Assembly (NCBI GenBank): GCA_020634565.1
Contig: JACKBN010000007.1
Span: forward strand, 186,001 to 250,000
Direction: 5' to 3'
DNA: 64,000 bases
From: Ardenticatenaceae bacterium
GTDB taxonomy: Bacteria > Chloroflexota > Anaerolineae > Promineifilales > Promineifilaceae
Below, in pieces: positions 41,315-50,457 of this stretch. The notes under the pieces were generated by a model. That model worked only from the letters and a program-made list of their open reading frames with translations, ran no database searches and had not been told where the DNA came from. The translations under genes and the position numbers were made by a program. Within the stretch, counting starts at the first letter, position 1, and each line of letters begins with the position of its first letter.

Positions 41315-43735
41315 ATGCCGCATCCGGTACCAACCAACCATTCTGGCCCTATTCGCAGCATCACGCCGACAATTGATATTTACATAAAGTTAGCCCAATA
41401 TCCAACCCTGGCCCACGATATTCGGGTACGGATGCGCGAAGAGCTGTTTAGCCGCGGCATTATCGACCAGGAAGCATTTAGCGCGGAAGTGAAAGCCAAA
41501 GCGCTAGAATCACAGAGACGCGAAGGGTTGTATGATCCATTTGGTCAGGAACAGGCCCACATCTGGCAAAAACGCAAAGACCGCATTCGCGATTTTCAGA
41601 CAGATGCCTACTTTGGTAACAACCTCAGCATCGCGTTGCTAGAAAGCATCATTGTTGATGTTCTCAACAACCAACCAGGCCACACAGACTCTATCGAGCT
41701 GACATTTAATCCGGAAGTGGCTCCGTGGGAGCTGCTGTTCCGCCAGGGCGAACTATACGAAAGTCTCCCGCCTCATCAACAAGAACATGTCAAGCACCAC
41801 CTGCAAGAAATCAAGGTGGTGCTTATCAAAGGGATGATTAGCGACCAGCTGCGCTTTATTGCCGTGGCCAAAAATGTGTTGAGCATTGCCGATTTGCGCC
41901 GCATTTACCGGCGACGGATTGGTGGCGGCAAAATTGGCGGCAAAGCAGCCGGCATGATCCTGGCCTGGAAAATCTTGCAGCAAAAGCCCACCGACGGCGG
42001 GCCTGACATCAGCGAATTTGTGGAAATTCCCGATTCTTACTTTTTGGGCAGCGAGGTGATTTACGACTTCCGGCTAATGAACAATCTGGAAAGCTACATG
42101 AACCAGAAATATCGGCCGTTGGAAGAGATTCGCCAGGAACACCCCAAAATTGAAGCGGAACATCTGGCTGGTCGCTTCCCTGAACACATTATGGACAGCC
42201 TGCGCTATGTGCTGGCTCAGTTTGGTGACGATCCCATCATTGTCCGCTCATCCAGCCTGCTGGAAGATAACTTTGGTTTTTCGTTTGCCGGGAAATACAG
42301 CAGTTACTTTTGCCCCAACCAGGGCACAAGGGAAGAAAATTTGCGCGACTTGTTGGATGCCATTCGGCGCGTGTATGCCAGCACTATCAACCCGGACGCC
42401 ATTTTATACCGCCAGCATCACGGCCTGATCGATTACGATGAGCGGATGGCGGTGCTGTTGCAGCGAGTACGGGGCAAGCGATACGGCCGTTACTTTCTCC
42501 CCACTATCGCCGGCGTCGGCTTTAGCCGCAATCCGTTCCGCTGGCATCCCAAAATCAAGCGCGAAGATGGCTTCTTGCGCGTCGTTTGGGGCATGGGTAC
42601 CCGGGCGGTAGACCGGGTAGACAACGACTACCCGCGCATGATCTCCCTGAGCCACCCCCAGCTGCGCCCCGAGGCCACCCCCGCCGCCCAACGACAGTAT
42701 GCACAATGGTCAGTTGATCTGGTCGATCTGGAAAAAAATGAATTTGTTACCTTGCCCATTGACCAGGTGCTGGGCCTGGACTATCCCGAACTGCGTTACA
42801 TCGCTTCGCAAGATAAAGGGGATTATTTACAGCGCATACTCTCCGTGGGCGGCTTGCATGAAGACGATCGCTTTGTGCTCACCTTTGATGCCCTGGTGCG
42901 CGATCGTAAATTTGTGACGCTGATGCGCACCGCGCTGGAGCGGCTGGAAAAAGGGTACAAAACCCCGGTGGATATGGAATTTACGGTGGAAATTATGCCG
43001 GGACGGCCGTATCCTGATTTCAAGCTGCATTTATTGCAATGTCGTCCCCTCAGCCAGCGCAAAAACGAAGATCTGGTGCAAATCCCCACCGATGTGCCGG
43101 AGAAGCGCATTTTATTTACCTCGCGCGGCCTCATCCCGAACGGCCGTGCTGAGCAGGTGCGCTACATCATTTTCGTCAACCCAGAGCTGTACCGCGAGAT
43201 TCCCGAAGTGAACACCAAGCTGGAACTGGGCCGAGCCATTGGGCGGCTCAATAAATTGCTCGAAGAGGAATCCTTCATCCTCATTGGGCCGGGACGATGG
43301 GGCAGCACCAACCTGGAGCTGGGCGTGCGCGTCAGCTACGCCGACATCTACAACACCAAAGTGCTCATCGAGCTGGGCGTGGCCCAGGACGGCAAGCCGC
43401 CAGAACTCTCTTACGGCACCCACTTCTTTCAGGATTTGGTGGAATCGGGCATTTATTCCCTGCCCATTCCGCTGCATTTGGAAGGAGCCAGCTTCAACTG
43501 GCGCTTCTTCCGCCTGGCACCCAACAGCCTGGACAAGCTGCTGCCCGAAGACAAAGCGCTGGCCCCCTACCTGAAGATAATCGACATTCCCCAGGTGACC
43601 AATGGCTACCGCCTGAACGTGCTGATGGATGGCACCACCAACGACGAGGCCATCGGCTTCCTGGTGAAAAGCACTCATCATGACCTCGTCGTGGCCAAAG
43701 AGCAGTCAAAAATGGGCTATCCCTTTACAATGTAG
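41315..43735 (+). CDS. PEP/pyruvate-binding (PPDK-N) domain protein
   Basis: 806 residues. An N-terminal region of about 200 residues with no name, then an ATP-grasp-like PPDK N-terminal domain (GGGKIGGKAAGMILAWKIL, PIIVRSSSLLEDNFGFSFAGKYSSYF, SRNPF). The C-terminal part holds LIGPGRWGSTNLELGVRVSYADIYNTKVLIE. The phosphohistidine swivel domain and the PEP-binding barrel of real PPDK or PEP synthase are not apparent. The reaction is unknown. AAGGAG lies 5 bases before the ATG. The end overlaps the stop of the antiporter by 11 bases. Confidence 0.85.
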   Translation: MPHPVPTNHSGPIRSITPTIDIYIKLAQYPTLAHDIRVRMREELFSRGIIDQEAFSAEVKAKALESQRREGLYDPFGQEQAHIWQKRKDRIRDFQTDAYFGNNLSIALLESIIVDVLNNQPGHTDSIELTFNPEVAPWELLFRQGELYESLPPHQQEHVKHHLQEIKVVLIKGMISDQLRFIAVAKNVLSIADLRRIYRRRIGGGKIGGKAAGMILAWKILQQKPTDGGPDISEFVEIPDSYFLGSEVIYDFRLMNNLESYMNQKYRPLEEIRQEHPKIEAEHLAGRFPEHIMDSLRYVLAQFGDDPIIVRSSSLLEDNFGFSFAGKYSSYFCPNQGTREENLRDLLDAIRRVYASTINPDAILYRQHHGLIDYDERMAVLLQRVRGKRYGRYFLPTIAGVGFSRNPFRWHPKIKREDGFLRVVWGMGTRAVDRVDNDYPRMISLSHPQLRPEATPAAQRQYAQWSVDLVDLEKNEFVTLPIDQVLGLDYPELRYIASQDKGDYLQRILSVGGLHEDDRFVLTFDALVRDRKFVTLMRTALERLEKGYKTPVDMEFTVEIMPGRPYPDFKLHLLQCRPLSQRKNEDLVQIPTDVPEKRILFTSRGLIPNGRAEQVRYIIFVNPELYREIPEVNTKLELGRAIGRLNKLLEEESFILIGPGRWGSTNLELGVRVSYADIYNTKVLIELGVAQDGKPPELSYGTHFFQDLVESGIYSLPIPLHLEGASFNWRFFRLAPNSLDKLLPEDKALAPYLKIIDIPQVTNGYRLNVLMDGTTNDEAIGFLVKSTHHDLVVAKEQSKMGYPFTM

Positions 43736-45626
43736 CCGGGAGTTTTTCACCTCGGCTGCTCTTTTTCTCAGCGACTATCTGCTTTGCCTTCATATTTTTG
43801 CTCATCCCATTTTCCACAATCGCCTGCTGCTCGGGCACAGTCAGCAAGCTAATCAGCGTGTCCCCAGGCTTGGGCACCAAATCCGTGTCGGCCGAAAAGA
43901 CGGTTAGTTTGCCCGTTTTTTGCAGTAAACAGAGCGAAACGGCCGTTCCCGGATGCTGCTTCTGGAAATCTTCGTAGGTAAATTCTTGGGTAATCGACGT
44001 TGATTTGAGCTGTGCCCCACCAGCAAAAAGCGCATCCAGTTGCGCATATGTTAGCGCCGGTTGGAACAAAATACGGCCGTGCAAATGGCGCGGCTTCGAT
44101 TGTTCCGCACTCGAATCCACAGAATCGCTGGATTGCAGTTGGAACGCGCCCGAACTGCCAAACGTCTCGGCAAAATGCAGCGAAGCCAGCGCATTGGCCT
44201 CATCATTCGAGGTCATCGCCAAAAAACGGCCGATTCCCGACAAATCCAGATTCTCCAGCACTTCCTCATCCAGTGCGTTGCCGTAGTAAGATTTCAAGCC
44301 AGCCATCCGTGCCGCCGCATGGTTGCGCCAGTTGGAGTCAATGATTCCCACGCGCACGCCATGCCCTTGCAGCAGCAAAGCCAGCTCACGCGCCAAATGA
44401 TGCGCCCCCATAAACAGCACCCCCTGCGGCTCATCCTCAGAAATGCCCAGCCATTTGGCCAGCGGCGACGCTGTCAGGCCGTAAATCACCACCGTAGACA
44501 AAATCACCAGGAACGTCAGCGCCACCAGCGATTCGGCCCCGTCAAACCCCGCTTCTTCCAGTCGCAGCGCAAACAATGAGGCCACTGCCGCCGCCACAAT
44601 GCCGCGCGGGGCCATCCAGGAGAGGAACACCTTCTCTTTTAGAGACAGGTCAGCGCGCAAGGTGGCAATGAAAACGGCCGTTGGCCGCACCAGCAGCACC
44701 AAAAACGCCACAAACAGCGCCCCGCGCCACCACACAATCTCGGCAAAATCAGTCCAGGAAAGCCGCGCCGCCAGCACAATAAACAAACCACCAATCAGTA
44801 AATCGCGTACGCTTTTCTTAAACTCTTCAATTTGTTTGATGGGCACCTGTCGCTGGTTGGCCAAAGCAAACCCCATCACCGTCACCGCCAGCAGACCAGA
44901 TTCAGGATGCAGCAAATCACTCGCCACAAAAGCCAGCGTCACAAACAGCAGCGAAACACCATTCTGCAGCTGATCCGGCACCCAATAGCGAGACAGCAGC
45001 AGCCACATCACGCCCGCCGCCAGCAAACCGATGCCCGTCCCAATGAGCGCCGTCAGCAAAACACCCCGAGCAATAAGCAGCGGTGCTTGCTGCAATTGGC
45101 CCGACAAAATCGCCTCAAACACCAGCACCGCCAGCACCGCCCCAATCGGATCAATCAAAATACCTTCCCACTTCAGGATGGTTAACGTTTTGCCCTTGGG
45201 CCGAATCTGACGCAGCAAAGGTCCAATCACGGTTGGCCCGGTAACAACAAGAACGGCCGTTAACAAAATCGCGATCGGCCAGGAAAGCTGAAGCAAATAG
45301 CGGGCTGCCACCGCCCCCAACACCCAGGTAATCGTTACCCCAATGCTGGTCAGGCTAAACACCACACCGCCAACCTCGCGCAGCTCCTTCACGCGCAGGC
45401 TCAGGCCACCTTCGTACAAAATGTATCCCACCGCCAAAGAGACCATGGGAAACAGCAGTTCGCCCAGCACTGCCTCTGGCGACAGCAGACCGGTCACCGG
45501 CCCCGCCACCAACCCAATGATGAGCAGCAATAAAATGGACGGCAAGCGCAAGCGCCACGCCAACCATTGTGCAAAAACCCCTAAAATAATAACGGCGGCA
45601 ATACCAATCAATAATTGTTCATGCAT
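43725..45626 (-). CDS. CPA1-type cation:proton antiporter with RCK-like domain
   Basis: 633 residues from the ATG at 45626, which has AAGGA 7 bases upstream. The frame is open to 45704, but that start is weaker. Twelve or so membrane segments (about 1-400) with GAVLAVLVFEAILSGQ and VTGPTVIGPLLRQIRPKG, typical of the CPA1 Na+/H+ exchanger family. The rest (about 405-620) has a TrkA-N/RCK-like nucleotide-binding fold (GVLFMGAHHLARELALLLQGHGVRVGIIDSN). It would exchange Na+ or K+ for H+ and be regulated by a nucleotide ligand. Confidence 0.88.
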   Translation of the reverse strand: MHEQLLIGIAAVIILGVFAQWLAWRLRLPSILLLLIIGLVAGPVTGLLSPEAVLGELLFPMVSLAVGYILYEGGLSLRVKELREVGGVVFSLTSIGVTITWVLGAVAARYLLQLSWPIAILLTAVLVVTGPTVIGPLLRQIRPKGKTLTILKWEGILIDPIGAVLAVLVFEAILSGQLQQAPLLIARGVLLTALIGTGIGLLAAGVMWLLLSRYWVPDQLQNGVSLLFVTLAFVASDLLHPESGLLAVTVMGFALANQRQVPIKQIEEFKKSVRDLLIGGLFIVLAARLSWTDFAEIVWWRGALFVAFLVLLVRPTAVFIATLRADLSLKEKVFLSWMAPRGIVAAAVASLFALRLEEAGFDGAESLVALTFLVILSTVVIYGLTASPLAKWLGISEDEPQGVLFMGAHHLARELALLLQGHGVRVGIIDSNWRNHAAARMAGLKSYYGNALDEEVLENLDLSGIGRFLAMTSNDEANALASLHFAETFGSSGAFQLQSSDSVDSSAEQSKPRHLHGRILFQPALTYAQLDALFAGGAQLKSTSITQEFTYEDFQKQHPGTAVSLCLLQKTGKLTVFSADTDLVPKPGDTLISLLTVPEQQAIVENGMSKNMKAKQIVAEKKSSRGEKLPATL

Positions 45627-45835
45627 GGTAGATTCCTTCATGTTGCTACCGGCACAAAAAACAACGCAGCGCCTGTGCTGCCCGCTGCGTTCAATATGAA
45701 TCAAATCAATAAATGCTTCGGTACGTGATGTCCGGTAGACAGTTTTCTTGCATTCTTCTTCAAGTATGCAAAAAACTTCCGCGATTTACATAGATGTGGA
45801 TACAGACAGGGGTATAAAAGAGGGTAGAGAAAACG

Positions 45836-45888
45836 GTAGCCGCGGATTCTTTCCGCGAATTGGGAGCGCGGAAAGAATCCGCGGCTAC
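45836..45888. repeat. Perfect 22-bp inverted repeat
   Basis: Left arm 45836-45857 (starts GTAGCCGCGGATTC), right arm 45867-45888 (ends GAATCCGCGGCTAC), loop of 9 bases. It lies between the tRNA nucleotidyltransferase gene and the antiporter gene, both on the minus strand. No T tract follows on either side. Confidence 0.75.
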
Positions 45889-45918
45889 AAAAGAATGTAC
45901 ACAAAATCGGACCCCGAT

Positions 45919-48585
45919 TTATGCCGCCAGCAACTCATCCAACAGCGCCAGTTCCTCGGCTTCGGAGGTGACGTGGCCATCCAGCTTGGCGGCGAGCAGT
46001 TTTTCTAGCAGCACACCAAACTGCGGCCCAGGTTTAAGCCCCATCGTTTTGAGCGTCTCACCGGTAACGGCCGTTTTCACCCCAGACCATTCCGCCAAAT
46101 ACCGCTCAATCAAATCCGCCGCCGGGCTGCCCGCCAGCAAAATGCGCCCCACCAGCAGCACCCGCACCGGAAACGGCCGCATCAACCGCACTACCTCACT
46201 CGGCTTCAGCGTGGCGGGCAGCGTCACCCATTCACGACGAAGTCGGCCGCACGCCAGCACGTCGCTGTGGGTGTGTTTGCGCACCCGCAGCCGCTTCATT
46301 ACCCCACGCTGCACCGCCTCCGGCAGCGCCGCCAGCCAAAGGGCAAAGTAAGTAAACACGGGCGATTCCTCGTCCAACCACGCCTGCCACTGTTCAGATT
46401 GCCAAAATTGGGGCACACGCTGGAAGAAAACGGCCGTTTCCGGCAGCCAAACCAACCCCTCCAAAATATGCGCCAGCACGTCCAAATTCGCCAGACGAGC
46501 CAGCGGCGCAGTCGGGTCCGGCTCTTGCAGCGTCAGCTCAATCTCGTGGCGAATGCGCGCGCCAGACACCCGATCCAGCAGCGGCAGCGCCTCCTCAATC
46601 AGCTCCAGCGTGCGCGGTTCAATCTGGAAATTGAGCCGCTGCTCCAGGCGCACCGCCCGCAAAATCCGCGTCGGATCATCCACAAAGCTCAGGCTGTGCA
46701 GCACCCGAATCAGCCCATCAGCCAAATCTTGCTGTCCACCGTAAAAATCGAGCAGTTGACCCAAAAACGCGCCGTCCAGCCGCACTGCCAGCGTGTTGAT
46801 GGCAAAATCGCGCCGGTGCAAATCCAGCTTAATCGAGCCGTGCGCCACCTCCGGCAAGGCGGTGGGTTCTGTGTAAAACTCTGTGCGCGCGGTCACAAAA
46901 TCAATAGTGGGAGGTAATTGGTTATTGGTAATTGGTAATTGCTCGATCTCCAATCTCCGATCTCCAATCTCCTTTTTTTGTTCACGCTGCAAGATATTCT
47001 CCCACACCGCCTCATCCAGCAGCCATTTGGCCGTACCAAACCGCTTGTGGCTGCGAATTTCGCCGCCGAAGCGCTGGGCTAGTATCTTGCCCAACCGGAT
47101 CGCATCCCCCTCGACCACCATGTCTAAATCAGTGGGCGGCTTGTCCAGCAGTAAATCGCGCACCAGCCCACCGACAAAATAAAGTGGCAAATCCAGCTCG
47201 TCGGCCGTTTCGCTGATGGCGAGCACCATTTGCCACAGCGCGGGCGACAAAATGTTTAGCATCCGCTGGCGCATGTTGCGCGTGGTGGTTTTGCTGGGCG
47301 GCTGGAACAGATGGTTGAGCAAATCGGTGCGCGTCACAATGCCGATGGGGCGCGTGCTCTGGCCGTTCTCAGCCACCACGGGAATCTGGCCCCACTTGGC
47401 ATTGAGCATTTTTTGCTGCACGGTGTCGATGGCGTCAGACGGCCGTACCGTCACCGACCCTTTGCGCATAATTCGCTCGATGGGCACGTCCGCCATCTCG
47501 TGGCTCATGGCGCGGTCCACGGCGCGGCGGGTGAGCAAGCCCACCAGTTCGCCCTCTGGCTCTGTGACCACCGGATACCCTTCATAGCCAAAACGCTGCA
47601 TCAGAACGGCCGCTTCGCGCACCAACATCTCCGGCGGCACCGTCTGCACCCCATGGGACATCAAATCCGTCACCCGAATCAGCGGCTCGATCGCTTGCGA
47701 AAGCGCGGCGACGACTTCGGGCAACACCGCATCTAGCTGGCGCTCCTTGACGCGGGCGGCGGCAGCGCGGCTGTGCCCACCCCCACCAAAGCTGCGCGCC
47801 ACGGCAGCCACATCCACCGCATCCGTCGTGCTGCGCGCCACCAACTGCACGTCCCGATCCAATTGCACCAGCACGATAAGCCCCGCTGGCTGCAGCGATT
47901 CGCGCAGCCGGTGCGTAATCGACGCAATCTCATCCGTAAAATTTTCGGGGGCGATGGCGCCGGTGACAACAACCGACTGCCCTTGCACCTCGTGCCAGGT
48001 CACGGCAGCGTGCAGCGCATCGTACAATTTTTGCTGCGCCGCCGACAGCGGTATGTTGAGGAAGCGGCGCACCACGGAGAGCAGCGCCCCTTCTTCCAGC
48101 AGCCAGGCAGCGGCGGCGGCGTCGCGCGGGGTGGTCGTGTCGTAGGTTAGCGAGCCGGTGTCTTCGTAGATGCCCAGCAGCAGCAAAGTCGCTTCTTCGG
48201 GCGAGAGGGCCACGCCCTGCGTCTTGAGCCGCTCCACCAAAATGGTGGTGGTCGCCCCCACAGGTTCTACCTGGGCCGTCCATTCTTGCGGCGGTGTTTC
48301 CTGCGTGTGGTGATCGATGACGTGGACCTTGGGCTTGTTGACCATGCCGCGCACACTGTTGAGCGATTGCGTGTCCAGCAGCAGCACCTCATCAATACGC
48401 CGCTTACGCCATTCAGACGGCCGTACAAAGTGAAACGCATCCCAATACAGCGTCAGGAACTGCTCCACGTTCCGGTTCAGGCGGCGGGCAAGGAGCATCG
48501 TGCCGTCGGGCGTCAGTTTGCTGGCGGCAAGCTGACTGGCCACAGCATCAAAATCGGCGTTTTCATGGGAGAGGATGAGGCGCAT
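45919..48585 (-). CDS. tRNA nucleotidyltransferase fused to DHH and CBS domains
   Basis: 888 residues. DHH phosphoesterase (about 1-290: ILSHENADFDAVASQLAASKL, HVIDHHTQE, GGGGHSRAAAARV), two CBS domains (about 300-425), then a class II poly(A)/CCA-type nucleotidyltransferase (YFVGGLVRDLLLDKPPTDLDMVVEGD, then RDFAINTLAVRLDG and RRIRAVRLEQR-like helical part). This fused layout is known for A-adding or CCA-adding enzymes of some deep-branching bacteria. An unusual peptide IGDRRLEIEQLPITNNQLP (about 538-556) comes from an in-frame iterated-word repeat. Confidence 0.9.
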   Translation of the reverse strand: MRLILSHENADFDAVASQLAASKLTPDGTMLLARRLNRNVEQFLTLYWDAFHFVRPSEWRKRRIDEVLLLDTQSLNSVRGMVNKPKVHVIDHHTQETPPQEWTAQVEPVGATTTILVERLKTQGVALSPEEATLLLLGIYEDTGSLTYDTTTPRDAAAAAWLLEEGALLSVVRRFLNIPLSAAQQKLYDALHAAVTWHEVQGQSVVVTGAIAPENFTDEIASITHRLRESLQPAGLIVLVQLDRDVQLVARSTTDAVDVAAVARSFGGGGHSRAAAARVKERQLDAVLPEVVAALSQAIEPLIRVTDLMSHGVQTVPPEMLVREAAVLMQRFGYEGYPVVTEPEGELVGLLTRRAVDRAMSHEMADVPIERIMRKGSVTVRPSDAIDTVQQKMLNAKWGQIPVVAENGQSTRPIGIVTRTDLLNHLFQPPSKTTTRNMRQRMLNILSPALWQMVLAISETADELDLPLYFVGGLVRDLLLDKPPTDLDMVVEGDAIRLGKILAQRFGGEIRSHKRFGTAKWLLDEAVWENILQREQKKEIGDRRLEIEQLPITNNQLPPTIDFVTARTEFYTEPTALPEVAHGSIKLDLHRRDFAINTLAVRLDGAFLGQLLDFYGGQQDLADGLIRVLHSLSFVDDPTRILRAVRLEQRLNFQIEPRTLELIEEALPLLDRVSGARIRHEIELTLQEPDPTAPLARLANLDVLAHILEGLVWLPETAVFFQRVPQFWQSEQWQAWLDEESPVFTYFALWLAALPEAVQRGVMKRLRVRKHTHSDVLACGRLRREWVTLPATLKPSEVVRLMRPFPVRVLLVGRILLAGSPAADLIERYLAEWSGVKTAVTGETLKTMGLKPGPQFGVLLEKLLAAKLDGHVTSEAEELALLDELLAA
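46911..46972. repeat. Iterated-word repeat read through in the nucleotidyltransferase gene
   Basis: GGTAATTGGTTATTGGTAATTGG-type words are followed by CTCCAATCTCCGATCTCC-type words. The element is in frame and adds about 20 residues between the VWENILQREQ and IDFVTARTEFY segments. Confidence 0.8.
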
Positions 48586-48750
48586 GGGGATATTGTAGTG
48601 TGGGGGTGAAGGGGTGACAAGGTGAACGAATGGCTAGGGCAATTACGCTTCCTCAATACGGCAGCATATTTGCGAAAAACCTTAAAATGTATTTGGCTGA
48701 AACAATTTTTTCGTGGACTCAATCAAGAATCAGGCTAACTTGATAGGTAT

Positions 48751-48788
48751 GCAAAACGGCCGTTTCCTCACCAGAAACGGCCGTTTGC
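48751..48788. repeat. Hairpin made of two ACGGCCGT palindromes
   Basis: AAACGGCCGTTT at 48754-48765 and again at 48775-48786, with matching flanks (GCA, TTTC and GAAA, TTTGC) that form a near-perfect large hairpin. It lies just downstream of the last pdu operon gene on the minus strand. Confidence 0.7.
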
Positions 48789-48823
48789 TACCTAAAACCC
48801 GTCCAGTATCAGGACAATAAAAA

Positions 48824-49840
48824 TTAGTCGCCCGTGCTCAATACGGCCGCTACCGACGGACGCTGTAGCCAGCTGAACAAGCCATACCCCAGGCCAGCCA
48901 CAGCCAGCACCACAATGAAGGCCGCGATGCCGGTCGCGTTAAACAGCCCCAGCGCCGAGAAAACAGCGAGCAAGAGCGTGGTGGTCGCCAGAGAAGCTGC
49001 CGGCGGATCAATGTGGGTGTCGCCGTAGCTGGTGAAAGTACAGGCAACCATCTCGCCCACAAAAATACCCAACAACCCAAAGGCCAACCCCCACCAAACA
49101 TCGCCGGTAATGGCCGCAGCTGAACCAGCAGCCAGGGTGATGTGATGCGTTACCGGAACGTTTGTACCGAACTGCAAGAAAACCAGTGAAAAGGCGGAAA
49201 AGCCGAAAAACAGAACCGGAATCGTGCCGCCACCAGGCAGATCAGCGTAAGCGTGGGTGATGTAAGCTGCCGGGAAGCCAAAAGCCACGGCCAGGGCAAT
49301 CATCTGCAGGGGCTTGGATTGCCAGGGAATCCAGGCGCCCTTGTCACTGTGGATCCAGCGGCTGTAGCCCGTGGGAACCTTGCCAAAAATACCTGAGTTG
49401 CCAAAAACCAGACGCACGATGATGGCGGTGGTCACTACGGACAAACCAACCGTGTCGGTCCAGCCCAAGCCACCAATGCTCGGCACCATGTTGTACAGCC
49501 AGGTGAACAGGTAGCCCAACGCGCCAAAGACACCACCAACCAGCAAAATGTCTGGAGAATCTACCCCAGCCAATGCGGTCAGAATGCTTTTGCCGCCGTC
49601 CAGCTTACCTTTTTTGGCCGCGTAAGCAGCACCGGCCACGCCGCCAGCAAACGCTACGTGCGGGCCTAAAAACGGGCCAAAAGCCACAGCGCCAACCAGG
49701 TCACCTTGTCCGGTGATAATAGCAATGGCCGCGCTAATAATTGCCGCTACGCCAGTCAGAATAAAAGCTGGGATAGCGCCAACTGCAGCACCAAACATGC
49801 CACCAGCAAACGCGGCCGCTAAAAGTATCCACTCAAACAT
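48824..49840 (-). CDS. Multi-pass membrane protein at the end of the pdu operon
   Basis: 338 residues, almost wholly hydrophobic with about nine to ten membrane segments rich in Gly and Ala (FAGGMFGAAVGAIPAFILTGVAAII, GPFLGPHVAFAGGVAGAAYAAKKG). A conserved-looking loop is PVTHHITLAAGSAAAITGDVWWGLAFGLLGIFVGEMVACTF. It is not PduF (an aquaglyceroporin) nor EutH by eye. It starts 17 bases after pduT, on the same strand, so it likely serves diol use, for example in uptake. This function is an inference. Confidence 0.7.
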   Translation of the reverse strand: MFEWILLAAAFAGGMFGAAVGAIPAFILTGVAAIISAAIAIITGQGDLVGAVAFGPFLGPHVAFAGGVAGAAYAAKKGKLDGGKSILTALAGVDSPDILLVGGVFGALGYLFTWLYNMVPSIGGLGWTDTVGLSVVTTAIIVRLVFGNSGIFGKVPTGYSRWIHSDKGAWIPWQSKPLQMIALAVAFGFPAAYITHAYADLPGGGTIPVLFFGFSAFSLVFLQFGTNVPVTHHITLAAGSAAAITGDVWWGLAFGLLGIFVGEMVACTFTSYGDTHIDPPAASLATTTLLLAVFSALGLFNATGIAAFIVVLAVAGLGYGLFSWLQRPSVAAVLSTGD

Positions 49841-49857
49841 CTCTCATCTCCTGTAAG

Positions 49858-50457
49858 TTATAATAATTTTTCAATAAGACTTTTATGGGGTGCAGGAATG
49901 ACCTCAAAGGAATCAATGACCCCTTCATCTTTAAGCAGTTCGGCGGCGGCGCGCACGCCATTGCGCACGGCGCTCACTTCGCCGGTAAACACGGTGAACG
50001 CTTTGCCACCCATGGCAAATGGCAGTCGAATTTCAATAAGATCGACGGGCGCGGCTTTTACGGCCGTATCCGCCGCCACAATCGAAGCTGCCAGGGTAAA
50101 CGTTTCCACCACGCCGATGGCCTTCACCTCTTCAATCTCCGTCGTGGCCGTCAGCGCCGGGAAGACGCTGGGATGCACATTCGACAGAATGAACTGATCC
50201 ACCACCACTTCCGGGGCAATTTGCTGACCAACAGAAACAGCATTTTTTACGTGGCTAATGGTGCCCGCCACTAGAATGATGTACTTACCGGGGCAGACTA
50301 CGTGGGCCCGCAGCAGCTCCACGTCCGCCGCTTTTAAGATGGCGTCGGTGGTTTTCATGCCGCGGGCAATGCTGCGCAGCTCAATCAGGCCAATGGCCCG
50401 CTTTACGGTTGTTGTTCTAGGAATGACTTGTTGTGGCATCATCTCAATTCGCCTCAA
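49858..50457 (-). CDS. pduT: Tandem-BMC shell protein PduT-like
   Basis: 199 residues with two BMC domains (about 20-105 and 112-195), the trimeric BMC-T class. The loop RAHVVCPGKYIILVAG with Cys55 matches the PduT pore Cys that binds a 4Fe-4S cluster and is thought to pass electrons across the shell. NVHPSVFPAL and VVETFTLAASIVAAD are further PduT signatures. The true start may be Met6 or Met7. It overlaps the end of pduS by 14 bases, which supports a working pair. Confidence 0.9.
   Translation of the reverse strand: MRRIEMMPQQVIPRTTTVKRAIGLIELRSIARGMKTTDAILKAADVELLRAHVVCPGKYIILVAGTISHVKNAVSVGQQIAPEVVVDQFILSNVHPSVFPALTATTEIEEVKAIGVVETFTLAASIVAADTAVKAAPVDLIEIRLPFAMGGKAFTVFTGEVSAVRNGVRAAAELLKDEGVIDSFEVIPAPHKSLIEKLL

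Noticed and set aside
45748..46008. Plus-strand frame crossing the 22-bp inverted repeat
   Set aside because: The peptide is only the translation of the repeat (SRGFFPRIGSAERIRGYK) and overlaps the end of the nucleotidyltransferase gene. It lacks a ribosome binding site.
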